64,000 nt of DNA from Anabaena azotica FACHB-119 (GTDB lineage: Bacteria > Cyanobacteriota > Cyanobacteriia > Cyanobacteriales > Nostocaceae), in assembly GCF_014697625.1 (NCBI RefSeq), contig NZ_JACJSG010000017.1:85991-149990 (forward strand), read 5' to 3'. The notes beneath the pieces are model-generated. The model saw only the letters and a list, made by a program, of their open reading frames with translations. It was not told the DNA's origin and did no database searches. A program made the translations under genes and the position numbers. This document shows positions 45,971 through 54,532 of this stretch, one piece after another (position 1 is the stretch's first letter; every line of letters starts with the position of its first letter).

Positions 45971-46075
45971 TATAGCAGTAGATACAGAGGCTAGGACATT
46001 GATGAATCACAAAATCTTTATAGTAAGCAGGTTTTGCACCTGTCAAGAGTCCCCTATCACCTGTCCCCTGCTATA
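45971..46075 (+). mobile_element. TATAGCAG-family element, copy 3
   Basis: A 105-bp element from TATAGCAGTAGATACAGAGG to CCTGTCCCCTGCTATA. It ends exactly one base before the bioF stop codon (46076), as another element does next to guaA. Confidence 0.8.
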
Positions 46076-47236
46076 TTACTTAATTCCTGCCAATACTGAC
46101 ACTAATTTTTCTATATGTGCAGTTTGATGGGTTGCCATTAAGGATATTCTGATCCGACTGGTGGGGACTGTGGGGGGACGAATGGCTGGGGCAAAAATTC
46201 CGGCTTGCTTGAGTTGTTTACCTACTTCTAACGCTTCACTTGCACTAGACAACTGAAAACATAGTATGGGTGATGCTGAGGGTAGTAATTTCCGGCTGGG
46301 TAATCTCTGCAATAATTCTTTCAAGTAATTAACGTTGTGCCACAACTGCATCCGGTGTTGTGGTTCTTGTATAACTATATTAATAGCTGCTAAGGCTGCG
46401 GCTGTGTCTGCGGGTGATAAGCCTGTGGTGTAGATCCAACTGGGGGCGCGATTTCGCAAATAGTCAATTAGGGTATGGCTTCCGGCTACATATCCGCCTA
46501 AACTTCCCAAGGCTTTACTTAAAGTGCCTATTTGAATTAATTGCCTACCTGTACAGCTAAAATGTTCGACACACCCAGCACCAGTTTTACCCATGACTCC
46601 CGTAGCATGGGCTTCATCAACTAGCAGCATACAGCTAAATTCTTCAGCTAAATCCAGTAACTCTGGTAAAGGGCATAAATCCCCGTCCATACTGAAGACG
46701 CTATCTGTCAAAATTAAACAGCGTCGATAGTTTTGCCGTTGCTGAAGCAATTGGGTTTTCAGTTCTGTTACGTCGCAGTGGGAATACTCGATAATTGTTG
46801 CCCCACTGAGTATTGCCCCATTTTTTAAACTGGAGTGATTATACTGGTCAGAGAATATTAAATCGCGCTTACCAACTAAAGCTGCGATCGCTCCCATATT
46901 GGCGAGATACCCTGAGCTAAATACTACCGCATCTTCTGTTTGTTTGAGAGATGCGATCGCCTTTTCTAATTGGTGATGTAATTCTCGATGTCCACTCAGT
47001 AGTCTTGAACCAGTGCTTCCAGTGCCGAACTCTTGAGTAGCCGCCACAGCCGCCGCAATCAACCTTTCATCCCCAGCCAATCCCAAGTAATCGTTACTAG
47101 CAAAATTAATTACCTCCTGCCCCGCTAGAAATACGGTTGCCCCTGGACGACCATGTATTGTTTGCACTGAACGATACCAGTCCGCCCGATGAATGGTTAG
47201 AAGTGAGTTTTGTAACCAAGCATAAGGATCTGGCAT
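46076..47236 (-). CDS. bioF: 8-amino-7-oxononanoate synthase
   Basis: A 386-residue PLP enzyme of the alpha-oxoamine synthase family. Diagnostic segments are INFASNDYLGLAGDERLIAA, GTGSTGSRLLSGHRELHHQL, SGYLANMGAIAALVG, LVDEAHATGVMGKTG (PLP-binding aspartate) and IGTLSKALGSLGGYVAG with the Schiff-base lysine near 240. It condenses pimeloyl-ACP (or -CoA) with alanine in biotin synthesis. No other bio gene is adjacent, which is normal in cyanobacteria. It is transcribed alone, after the toxin-antitoxin pair on the same strand. Glycine C-acetyltransferase is a close relative, but the motifs and length fit BioF better. Confidence 0.85.
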   Translation of the reverse strand: MPDPYAWLQNSLLTIHRADWYRSVQTIHGRPGATVFLAGQEVINFASNDYLGLAGDERLIAAAVAATQEFGTGSTGSRLLSGHRELHHQLEKAIASLKQTEDAVVFSSGYLANMGAIAALVGKRDLIFSDQYNHSSLKNGAILSGATIIEYSHCDVTELKTQLLQQRQNYRRCLILTDSVFSMDGDLCPLPELLDLAEEFSCMLLVDEAHATGVMGKTGAGCVEHFSCTGRQLIQIGTLSKALGSLGGYVAGSHTLIDYLRNRAPSWIYTTGLSPADTAAALAAINIVIQEPQHRMQLWHNVNYLKELLQRLPSRKLLPSASPILCFQLSSASEALEVGKQLKQAGIFAPAIRPPTVPTSRIRISLMATHQTAHIEKLVSVLAGIK

Positions 47237-47317
47237 ACTGATATAATTATTTTTTAGAGTTTTCTTTTACTACTAAAACCACTTATTCAGGATATACAGG
47301 AGAAAATTATTTTGATG

Positions 47318-47575
47318 TTAATTTAACAACTCATCATACTCATCGTGATTCCCGATCCAAAGCCAGTAAAAATCATCTCCCTTTTTTAAAGCTAAAGCAC
47401 GATATCCACCAGTTACACGCGCAGACCAAAGATTTTTGCCAACTTTTTTAAAATGTAAAGATGGATGGGATTGATTTTCCTGCCAAAGTTGATATGCTTT
47501 CTTTGCTTGTTCTTTTATATCCTTTGGTAGTTGAGCATAAGCTTCCCAAAAATCAGGAGTTGTTAAGGATTTCAT
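47318..47575 (-). CDS. RelE/ParE-like toxin
   Basis: An 85-residue protein typical of the RelE-type mRNA interferases: FWEAYAQLPKDIKEQAKKAY, then HPSLHFKKVGKNLWSARVTG, YRALALKKGDDFYWLWIGNH and the ending DEYDELLN. These match short plasmid-maintenance killer proteins of the family with a histidine in the C-terminal strand. Its start overlaps the end of the antitoxin gene by 23 bases (47553-47575). Unlike the RelE-like locus at 872-1557, this one is intact. It would cleave mRNA on ribosomes when the antitoxin is degraded. Confidence 0.85.
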   Translation of the reverse strand: MKSLTTPDFWEAYAQLPKDIKEQAKKAYQLWQENQSHPSLHFKKVGKNLWSARVTGGYRALALKKGDDFYWLWIGNHDEYDELLN

Positions 47576-47774
47576 CTATATCTTGCACTCGGTTTGCCGC
47601 AATATCGGCTTCAGCTTTCGCAATTAGTCGAGCTAATTTTCCCGATGTCAAATCATTTTCTATTTGCTTATCCCACATTTGTTCCAAATACTCTTCTAGC
47701 CAAGTAGCTAGTTGACGAATATCATTTTCAGGTAGTCGTTTGATAGCAGCTTCGATCTCTGACAAAGTACCCAT
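47553..47774 (-). CDS. Antitoxin of the RelE-like pair
   Basis: A 73-residue protein starting MGTLSEIEAAIKRLPENDIR, with LATWLEEYLEQMWDKQIEND and a C-terminal LARLIAKAEADIAANRVQDI. The N-terminal pattern is common in cyanobacterial antitoxins coupled to RelE-like toxins. It precedes and overlaps the toxin gene by 23 bases on the same strand. It is thought to neutralise the toxin through its C-terminal helix. No DNA-binding ribbon or helix-turn-helix can be clearly seen. Confidence 0.8.
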   Translation of the reverse strand: MGTLSEIEAAIKRLPENDIRQLATWLEEYLEQMWDKQIENDLTSGKLARLIAKAEADIAANRVQDIDEILNNS

Positions 47775-48009
47775 ATCTGAGTCGATACCTCAATACATAT
47801 TCTTATTTTATCGCGTGGTTCAACAGCTTTACTCAGCTATACTTAAAAATTTTACATTATTAATGATAATTTGCTACAACTACCTGCTACAGTAGTAGAA
47901 TTGGTAAACAATGGCAAAATTAGCGATCGCCAAACTATAGTGGTTGCAATTAATACATTAAGGATATGTCGCAACCAGGTTTAGATGTGACAACAGTAGG
48001 AAAGCTTGC

Positions 48010-48651
48010 CTATGGACTAACTTGCTCACTACTGCTAAGATGTGCGATCGCTTGTTTGATCCAGTCTTCTACATAGGCATCTTTGGGTAGTCCGATTTCT
48101 TGGCTGACGAAGTGTAGGGCGTGGGTGACTTCATGGGCGGTGTATCCCAAGGCAAATAGGGTCATTTGTACTTCTTCGAGGATACCGGGGGCTGGGCCTT
48201 CGGTGGCGACGAAGAAGCCTGCTGATTTGCGCCACTCTATGAGTTTGGCTTTGAGTTCTAAACAAATGCGTTCCGCGATTTTTTTGCCTACGCCTGGGGC
48301 TTGAATGAGGATTTGGGTGTTGGCGGCGATGATGGCTTGGACTAAATCTGGTAGTTCCAGGGTGTCCAACAGGGCGATCGCACTTGCTGCACCCACACCA
48401 CTCACGGATAATAGATGGCGGAATAAATCACGTTCGGCTGGGGAAGAAAAGCCATACAGTAGGGGTATTTCTTCCCGGACTTGGTAATGAGTGAAGATTT
48501 GTACTAAATCTCCGGTTGTAGGCAATTGCTTGGCTAGGCGTTGGGGAATTTGCAAATCGTAGCCCATCCCGTTCACTTCTAGAGTGAGGAGGACGCGATT
48601 TGTGCCTACGTTTTGAATACCAGCGACTATACCTTTAAGATAGCTAATCAT
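48010..48651 (-). CDS. ruvA: Holliday junction helicase subunit RuvA
   Basis: A 213-residue protein with an N-terminal OB fold (MISYLKGIVAGIQN, EVNGMGYDLQIP), two helix-hairpin-helix motifs (LSVSGVGAASAIALLDTLEL and IQAPGVGKKIAERICLELKA) and a short C-terminal domain (ALGYTAHEVTHALHFV) that contacts RuvB. It binds Holliday junctions as a tetramer and drives branch migration with RuvB. The length is slightly above the usual 200. It lies downstream of the sucrose-phosphate phosphatase gene with a four-base ATGA overlap, so the two are co-translated. Confidence 0.95.
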   Translation of the reverse strand: MISYLKGIVAGIQNVGTNRVLLTLEVNGMGYDLQIPQRLAKQLPTTGDLVQIFTHYQVREEIPLLYGFSSPAERDLFRHLLSVSGVGAASAIALLDTLELPDLVQAIIAANTQILIQAPGVGKKIAERICLELKAKLIEWRKSAGFFVATEGPAPGILEEVQMTLFALGYTAHEVTHALHFVSQEIGLPKDAYVEDWIKQAIAHLSSSEQVSP

Positions 48652-49397
48652 TCTAGAAAACCAAAGTATTTTAAGCCTTCAATAATTCCACCTGCACAAA
48701 AATCTTTTGCCAGGTAGCGATGGTCTGCGGGATACTCACTGTGCCACTGAAGCAACTCTGGTCGGGCATTCCCGACGATGATTCCCCTTTCGTTGCCCAC
48801 AGCGAACAAAGCAATATCATTACCTGAATCACCACAGACAACTGTTCTTTCTGCTGCAAATTCCCACTTTTGACGGAGGAACTGCATTGCCTGACCTTTA
48901 TCGCTGTTTAATGGTACAATGTCAAGGTCTATACCGCTACTATAAATTAACTTTATATTTAGTTCACATTTTTCTAATTCTGCTTCAAGTTTGGGTAGAA
49001 CGTGGGATGCAGCTTCTTGATGCAGGAAAAAACTTGCTTTAAAAGGACGTTGTTCTGATTCTGGTTGTAGTATTAACTCAGTAAATTGCTGAGTTACAGA
49101 TAACACTATTTCCCGATTCCAACCATCAGCAAGAATTTCTGACCATCCAGAGTCAGGATTACCACTACCATCTAAATAAATTTCCGTACCCACAGAAAGA
49201 ACTAACCCATCCGGTTCGATGAGATTTTTTTCCTCTTGCAGTTCTTTGTAGAGGAGTGGCGATCGCCCAGTAGCATAAACTATCCTGGTACCATATTCTT
49301 GGCGATGCTGAGTCAGTATTTCACTCAGTTCTACTAAAGCTGCATCATTACCCACAAAAGTATGGTCTAGGTCAGTGACAAAAAGAAACGGTTTCAT
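48648..49397 (-). CDS. sppA: Sucrose-phosphate phosphatase
   Basis: A 249-residue HAD-superfamily phosphatase. Motif I is FVTDLDHTFVGND with the nucleophile aspartate at about residue 9, motif II is VYATGRS, and motifs III-IV are in the C-terminal SDKGQAMQFLRQKW and VVCGDSGNDIALF. The overall pattern, including LVLSVGTEIYLDG and GIIVGNARPELLQWH, matches cyanobacterial sucrose-6-phosphate phosphatases, whose Anabaena member has the same length as I remember. It gives free sucrose, used for salt tolerance and as carbon carrier to heterocysts. The sucrose-phosphate synthase is not nearby; the downstream ruvA overlaps it. Confidence 0.88.
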   Translation of the reverse strand: MKPFLFVTDLDHTFVGNDAALVELSEILTQHRQEYGTRIVYATGRSPLLYKELQEEKNLIEPDGLVLSVGTEIYLDGSGNPDSGWSEILADGWNREIVLSVTQQFTELILQPESEQRPFKASFFLHQEAASHVLPKLEAELEKCELNIKLIYSSGIDLDIVPLNSDKGQAMQFLRQKWEFAAERTVVCGDSGNDIALFAVGNERGIIVGNARPELLQWHSEYPADHRYLAKDFCAGGIIEGLKYFGFLE

Positions 49398-49600
49398 AAT
49401 CGTGTTGTCAAGTTAATCATCCTGAGTTCCGAGTTAATCTACCAGATTTTGGCTACCGTGTATTCTCACTAGTGCAAGAATTTTCTCAATAGGTAGGAGA
49501 GAGGTCAACTGTCAACTGTCAACTGTAACCTATACCCATTGAGCGACAACAGCAGCAAACTCATAATCTACAATGCAAGTGATTTCACCAGATAAAGATT

Positions 49601-49962
49601 ATGAATCTTAAATTTGGATTATGGTTACTCTGGGGTGGATTTATCGCCTATATATTGTTTTTAGCACCGCCCTTGCACTTACATGAAACGCTAACGCTGT
49701 TGAAAAATATATTGACTCTTCAGTGGGGGGCGATTAATCCCATTATTCTTTCATTATTTTCTCTAGTGGGTATTTGGCTATTAATTTATTTTATCTTTTA
49801 TTCCCGACCATTATTGCTGACGATATGGTGCGTCGCCGTTGGACTAACCCACAGATATTCTTAACAGTGGTGCTTATTCCTTTACTCGGTTCTCTAGCTT
49901 ATCTTTGCCTACGTCCGCCACTACTGACATCAACCATTCGCCACTGGTCAGTTGACAGTTGA
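49601..49962 (+). pseudogene. Small membrane protein, frameshifted and truncated by a repeat
   Basis: From ATG 49601 the protein reads MNLKFGLWLLWGGFIAYILF, APPLHLHETLTLLKNIL and LFSLVGIWLLIYFIF, then loses sense. The +1-shifted frame gives LFPTIIADDMVRRRWTNP and LIPLLGSLAYLCLRPPLL, which completes a plausible three- to four-helix membrane protein. The shift is in the T-rich run at about 49783-49798. The second frame ends inside a TCAGTTGACAGTT repeat array (from about 49948), so the C-terminus also seems lost. Either a decaying gene or a sequencing error in the T-run combined with repeat expansion. Confidence 0.65.
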
Positions 49963-50054
49963 CAGTTATCAGTTATCAGTTATCAGTTATCAGTTATCAG
50001 TTGTTCCTTTGCCCTTCCCCTTTCCCCCTTCCCCTTTCCCCCTTCCCCTTTCCC
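49946..50054. repeat. CAGTTAT/CAGTTGA array and CCCTTTCC tract
   Basis: Units of CAGTTGA and then CAGTTAT (to about 50004) followed by repeated CCCCTTTCC up to the xseB stop codon. Confidence 0.85.
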
Positions 50055-50288
50055 TTACTCATCAATCAAAGTTTCAATTAATAAGTCCACCTGTTGCTGT
50101 CGCTGCTGTAAAAAAGTTTCGCACTGACGCAAATATTCGACAGCGTTAGCAAACTGGTCAAAAACTGCTTCTAATTCCAATTCACCTGATTCAATTCGGG
50201 CAATTATTGCTTCTATTTCTGCAACTTTTGTCTCATAATTCCAATTTGTCTCACTATCAGGATTAGAAGCATTTTTTCGTTTAACCAT
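50055..50288 (-). CDS. xseB: Exodeoxyribonuclease VII small subunit
   Basis: A 77-residue helical protein with the XseB pattern: YETKVAEIEAIIARIESGEL, LEAVFDQFANAVEYLRQC, then the second helix ending LLIETLIDE. It binds XseA to form exonuclease VII, which degrades single-stranded DNA. XseA is not encoded next to it here; the upstream 300 bp are repeats. The stop abuts a CCCTTTCC tract. Length and helix heptads fit the family well. Confidence 0.88.
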   Translation of the reverse strand: MVKRKNASNPDSETNWNYETKVAEIEAIIARIESGELELEAVFDQFANAVEYLRQCETFLQQRQQQVDLLIETLIDE

Positions 50289-50370
50289 TAATCTCTCTAT
50301 TTCCTCTTTCTAAGTATTTGTGCTTTCTTCAGTAAACTGCGGGGGTTAAATTTTTGTCTGTCCTAATTTG

Positions 50371-50517
50371 AACGTGAGTTCGATGAATCTCTCCCTCCCA
50401 ACCTACCTCGCCTTTTAGGAGAGGGAGGAGAAACGAAAAAATCACCATCTTACTCCCCTCTCCTACGAGGAGAGGGGTTGGGGGTGAGGTCAAAACAACG
50501 CTTGTCGAACTCACGTT
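50371..50517 (+). mobile_element. GTGAGTTCGA-family element, copy 2
   Basis: It runs from AACGTGAGTTCGATGAA to GTCGAACTCACGTT (147 bp) with perfect 10-base inverted ends and an internal hairpin CCCCTCTCCTACGAGGAGAG. Its interior matches copy 1 except for the extra bases present there. Confidence 0.8.
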
Positions 50518-50629
50518 AATTTTAACCTGATACTGCAACGATAAAGTCTTGCTCATCTGCATTTGTCGGCGTTTATCGGTGGTTAATTGTATCTAAAATC
50601 TATTGCTACATTTTAACCTTGCCAAGCCA

Positions 50630-50695
50630 GTAGGGTGCGTCAGCCCCAATAATTTCGTACAGATTCAAGGATTTTCCACATCTGACACACCCTAC
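50630..50695 (+). repeat. 66-bp GTAGGGTGCGTCAG element, copy 3
   Basis: Same orientation and length as copy 1 with a few differences (CTGACACACCCTAC at the right end). Confidence 0.85.
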
Positions 50696-51045
50696 CCCAA
50701 GTGCCAGTTGCATCCTGATATTGTAAGTACTTCAAAGGATATGAGATTACACAGGTATCTGGAACTGCATCAAAAATATAAGTTCTAGAACTTTATCTCA
50801 CTTAATAAAACTATATTTTTATTTATAGTTGCCGAAATGAAGTTTTACTTAGAGATTTAGCATTTTAAGCCGAATTTCACCCTCTTCATGTATACAGACA
50901 AGTACACTGAGCAATCATATCTGCACTTACTGTTATGCTGAAGAAGGTAAGTTGTTTTTGACAACCAATACATCAGCATTATTGCATAATTATAACAACA
51001 TTTTACATCATATCTCACTCTAGCTGTAATCATGAGGACTGAAAA

Positions 51046-51469
51046 GTGAACACCAACGATATCACTATTCCCTTTCAAGTAGATATCAGTAGCTGTAACA
51101 AAGAAGCAATCCATATTCTTAGATTAATTCAACCTGATGGAGTCCTTTTAGCGTTACGGAAAGTAGATTTAACCATTATTCAAGTTAGTAATAATACATT
51201 TAAAATCCTGTGTTTCACTGCACTGATGGCGATAATACTTTAGATTTTCTCTACAATACCAGAGTTTGTAGCGATCGCCAAGCTGCACCTCGTCCGGCGA
51301 TTATTTCACAACTTCTTGTAATCCCAAAGATATTGAGATATGTTACCAATATTGTGTTGCTAGTTACATCACCCAGCCAATTGATATTAATCGATTAAGC
51401 AAAACCATTCCCAGCTTTTTAATTTACTGGTTAGATATTGTGATCCTTCCTGATACTGTTCGCAATTAG
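51046..51469 (+). pseudogene. Phytochrome N-terminus fused to a response-regulator remnant
   Basis: From GTG 51046 the frame gives EAIHILRLIQPDGVLLALRK and TIIQVSNNTFKIL, the start of a phytochrome PAS domain. Shifting frame near 51205 gives TDGDNTLDFLYNTRVCSDRQ and AAPRPAII, which is the alpha1-to-beta3 part of an Rcp1-type response regulator. A second shift near 51305 gives TTSCNPKDIEICYQYCV, SYITQPIDINRL and YWLDIVILP, its C-terminal part, ending at TAG 51467-51469. The whole phytochrome GAF/PHY core, the regulator's N-terminus and its phosphate-accepting segment are missing. Two or more deletions have fused an ancestral phytochrome-regulator pair. The intact hybrid kinase begins 2 bp later. 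Confidence 0.8.
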
Positions 51470-51471
51470 TC

Positions 51472-54192
51472 ATGGCACAGCCGCTAACTATTTTAATTAT
51501 CGATGATTGTGCTGAAGACCGTGTAGCATATCGCCGCTATCTCCAGCAAGACCAAGAACATTACTATACCATTCTGGAAGAAGCATCAGGAGAAGCGGCA
51601 ATAAAATTATGTCGGCGGTTTCAACCTGACGCAATTTTATTAGATTTTTTACTCCCAGACCAAGATGGACTGGAATTTTTGGCGGAGTTACAAAAGCTGG
51701 TCAAGGGAAGTATGCCAGCTATAGTCATGTTAACTGGTTACGGTAATGAAGCGATCGCCGTCCAAGCCATGAAAAGCGGTGTGTACGACTATCTAGTCAA
51801 GGGGCAGACAACAGCAGAGCGTTTGCGCTCCACTATGTCTTCCGCAATCTTACAGGCACAGTTACGCCAAGAACTCTATCGCAGTGAAGAAAAATTACGG
51901 GAAAGCCAAAAATTTATTGAGCGCATCGCCGAAACAACGCCGGGGATTTTATACGTTTACGATTTGGTAGAGCAGTGTAATGTTTATCTCAACGGTCAGG
52001 TTAGTACGCTATTGGGTTATACACCAGAAAAAATCCAAGCTTTGGGGAAAAAATTTCTCATCAAGTTAATGCACCCCGATGATTTAATTAAACTGCCCCA
52101 ACTCTTGCAGCAATTCGACTCAGCTATGGATGAAGACATCCTAGAACATGAGTATAGGATGCGACACGCTAACGGTCAATGGTGTTGGTTTTGTAGCCGT
52201 AATTCTGTGTTTGTCAGGAATAGAGATGGTTCACCAAGGCAAATAGTTGGTACAGCCTTGGATATCACCGCCCGCAAGCAAATGGAGGAAGAACTACGTT
52301 CTAGTAATGAGCGTTTCCGACTAGCCGCCGCCGCAGTTAATGCGCTGATTTATGAATGGGATTTGGTAACAGATACAGTATCTAGAACGGAAGGATTGAC
52401 GCGGATTTTAGGCTATTCTCTAGAGGAAGTCCCATCCACTTTAGAATGGTGGCATCAGCAAATCCATCCTGAAGATAAGGAATCTTTATTTCAGCAATTC
52501 CAACATCTAGCTGTCAGTCAAAATCATTATGCTTTTGAGTATCGAGTCCGTCACAAAAACAATCAATACTTATATGTATTAGATCAAGGAGTAATTACCA
52601 GAAATGAAAATGGACAGCCGGTGCGGGTAGTTGGCAGTACAACAGATATTACCGAACAGCAACTAGTACTGCGCGATCGCCAACTCGCCGAAGCAGCTTT
52701 ACGCCAAAGCGAAGCCAAATTCCGCCGCATAGTCGAATCTAACATAGTGGGGATTTATTTTGGTGACGCTAGCGGGCAGATATACGAAGCCAATGATGCT
52801 TTTTTGGGAATGCTTGGTTATTCTCGTGCCGAATTAGCAGCTGGTAGTTTACGCTGGGATCAGATGACACCAGCAGAATACCAAGACCTCGACCAGAGAA
52901 AAATTCAAGAACTGCAAATTTACGGGGCTTGTACCCCTTTCGAGAAAGAATATCTTCACAAAGATGGCTCTCGTATACCCATTTTATTAGGGCTGGCTTT
53001 GATTGAAGGTAGGGAAGAGAAAGGTTATGCTGCCTGCTTCGTCCTTGAATTAACTCAAAGCAAACGCGCCGAAGCCGCATTACGTCAAAGCGAAGAACGC
53101 TACCGCCAATTATCTAACGTCATACCGCAACTGGTTTGGATTAAAAATAATCAAGGTGAATGCGAATACGTCAACCAACGCTGGTGCAGCTACACTGGAC
53201 TAACTCTAGAGCAAGCTCTTGGCTCTGGCTGGCAACAGGTGATGTATCCTGATGATATCCCAGCCATTCAACAAGCTTGGATGCAGGCGATGAAGACAGG
53301 GCAAACTTACGAACTAGAACTGCGCTGTCGCAAACATGATGGCAGTTATCGCTGGCATTTAGCCAGAGGCGTACCCATCACAGATGATCAAGGACAGATT
53401 TTGCGTTGGTTCGGGACAAGTACAGATATTCACGATCGCAAACAATTAGAAGCAGAACGCGATCACCTCTTGCAACTAGAACAAGTCGCCCGTGCAGAAG
53501 CCGAAGCCGCCAACCGTACCAAAGATGAGTTTGTGGCGATGGTATCTCATGATTTGCGATCGCCACTCAATTCAATTCTTGGTTGGTCGCAATTGCTACG
53601 CAGTCGTCAGTTTGATGAAGCTACTTTCACTCGTGCATTAGAAACCATCGAACGCAATGCCCAATCCCAGGCAAAACTGCTGGAAGACTTACTAGATATG
53701 TCCCGGATTCTTAGGGGCAAGCTACAGTTAGAATTTTGTCAAGTGGATTTAGCTGCCATTATTGGTGTAGCAATTGAGACTGCTTACCCCTCAGCCCAAG
53801 CTAAAAACATTCAATTAGAGTCTGTCATAGATCAGTCAATTCCCCTGATTCGCGGCGATGTCAACCGCTTATTACAAGTATTAGGCAACCTACTATCAAA
53901 CGCGATTAAGTTTACCCCTTCCCAGGGACAAGTTACCGTCCAGCTAACACATACAAGTACTGAAGCGCAAATTACAGTTGCTGACACTGGTATTGGTATT
54001 AGCGCCGAGTTTTTACCCTACGTTTTTGAACGTTACCACCAAGCAGAATCCCAGGGTAAACAAGGCGGTTTGGGATTAGGGTTAGCGATCGCGCGTCATC
54101 TCATACAATTACATGGTGGAACAATTCATGTCACCAGCCCAGGTGAAGGGCTAGGCGCTACTTTCACAATTAAATTCCCGTTTTATAATTAA
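51472..54192 (+). CDS. Hybrid sensor histidine kinase: REC - four PAS - HisKA - HATPase
   Basis: A 906-residue cytoplasmic kinase. Residues 5-125 are a receiver domain with LTILIIDDCAED and the phosphate-accepting aspartate at 58 in DAILLDFLLPDQDG. Four PAS/PAC units follow at roughly 150-275, 280-400, 415-535 and 540-660, with ends such as DGSPRQIVGTALDITARKQM and DDQGQILRWFGTSTDIHDR. The kinase core has the histidine at 693 in FVAMVSHDLRSPLNSILGW, the N box LGNLLSNAIKFTP, and G boxes VADTGIGIS and GGLGLGLAIARHLI. There are no membrane segments. It stands where a receiver-PAS-kinase follows phytochrome and Rcp genes in other cyanobacteria, so it probably once served a light-signalling chain that is now broken upstream. 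Confidence 0.9.
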   Translation: MAQPLTILIIDDCAEDRVAYRRYLQQDQEHYYTILEEASGEAAIKLCRRFQPDAILLDFLLPDQDGLEFLAELQKLVKGSMPAIVMLTGYGNEAIAVQAMKSGVYDYLVKGQTTAERLRSTMSSAILQAQLRQELYRSEEKLRESQKFIERIAETTPGILYVYDLVEQCNVYLNGQVSTLLGYTPEKIQALGKKFLIKLMHPDDLIKLPQLLQQFDSAMDEDILEHEYRMRHANGQWCWFCSRNSVFVRNRDGSPRQIVGTALDITARKQMEEELRSSNERFRLAAAAVNALIYEWDLVTDTVSRTEGLTRILGYSLEEVPSTLEWWHQQIHPEDKESLFQQFQHLAVSQNHYAFEYRVRHKNNQYLYVLDQGVITRNENGQPVRVVGSTTDITEQQLVLRDRQLAEAALRQSEAKFRRIVESNIVGIYFGDASGQIYEANDAFLGMLGYSRAELAAGSLRWDQMTPAEYQDLDQRKIQELQIYGACTPFEKEYLHKDGSRIPILLGLALIEGREEKGYAACFVLELTQSKRAEAALRQSEERYRQLSNVIPQLVWIKNNQGECEYVNQRWCSYTGLTLEQALGSGWQQVMYPDDIPAIQQAWMQAMKTGQTYELELRCRKHDGSYRWHLARGVPITDDQGQILRWFGTSTDIHDRKQLEAERDHLLQLEQVARAEAEAANRTKDEFVAMVSHDLRSPLNSILGWSQLLRSRQFDEATFTRALETIERNAQSQAKLLEDLLDMSRILRGKLQLEFCQVDLAAIIGVAIETAYPSAQAKNIQLESVIDQSIPLIRGDVNRLLQVLGNLLSNAIKFTPSQGQVTVQLTHTSTEAQITVADTGIGISAEFLPYVFERYHQAESQGKQGGLGLGLAIARHLIQLHGGTIHVTSPGEGLGATFTIKFPFYN

Positions 54193-54286
54193 TAGACCTT
54201 TTAAGGATTCTGTCAATTTTATGTGTTATCCACAGTTAAAATTGTATTTTCTATTACATGAGATTATGACGTTACATTTTCTAAAG

Positions 54287-54532
54287 CTAAATTTCTACCA
54301 AAGGACGAACAGTCAAAATTTCATGATTTTTCAGTGGCTTAATATCAGTTATGGGAACTATGACAACAGCTATTGATTCACCAGTTGCACTAAATACTTC
54401 TAGAACACATCCATCTGCACCATTGCTAGGATGAGGGACAAAATCAATTAAAGTTGCCACATCACCTCTTTTTAATTGATATTCGTTTAAGTCACGATTT
54501 AAAGCGACACGTTGGTATAGTTCAAAGTTCAT
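54287..54532 (-). CDS. DUF4926 small protein
   Basis: An 81-residue beta-rich protein: MNFELYQRVALNRDLNEYQL, RGDVATLIDFVPHPSNGADG and a C-terminal VVIVPITDIKPL. This matches DUF4926, a small SH3-like family often encoded directly after DUF6883 genes in bacteria. Here the DUF6883 gene upstream has been split by a MITE, and its stop overlaps the DUF4926 start by eleven bases (54522-54532). The gene itself is intact. The two-gene arrangement recalls a toxin-antitoxin or immunity-type pair, but I know of no function. Confidence 0.75.
   Translation of the reverse strand: MNFELYQRVALNRDLNEYQLKRGDVATLIDFVPHPSNGADGCVLEVFSATGESIAVVIVPITDIKPLKNHEILTVRPLVEI

Larger units (their letters stand above)
50289..51045. 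other. Gap with two inverted-repeat elements
   Basis: No gene is credible. It contains the GTGAGTTCGA element (50371-50517) and the third 66-bp GTAGGGTGCGTCAG element (50630-50695). The AT-rich stretch 50760-51040 probably carried the promoter of the ancestral phytochrome gene whose relic begins at 51046. Confidence 0.65.

Noticed and set aside
50329..50562. A 77-codon minus-strand frame upstream of xseB that might have been xseA
   Set aside because: It is the translation of the GTGAGTTCGA inverted-repeat element and has no XseA features.
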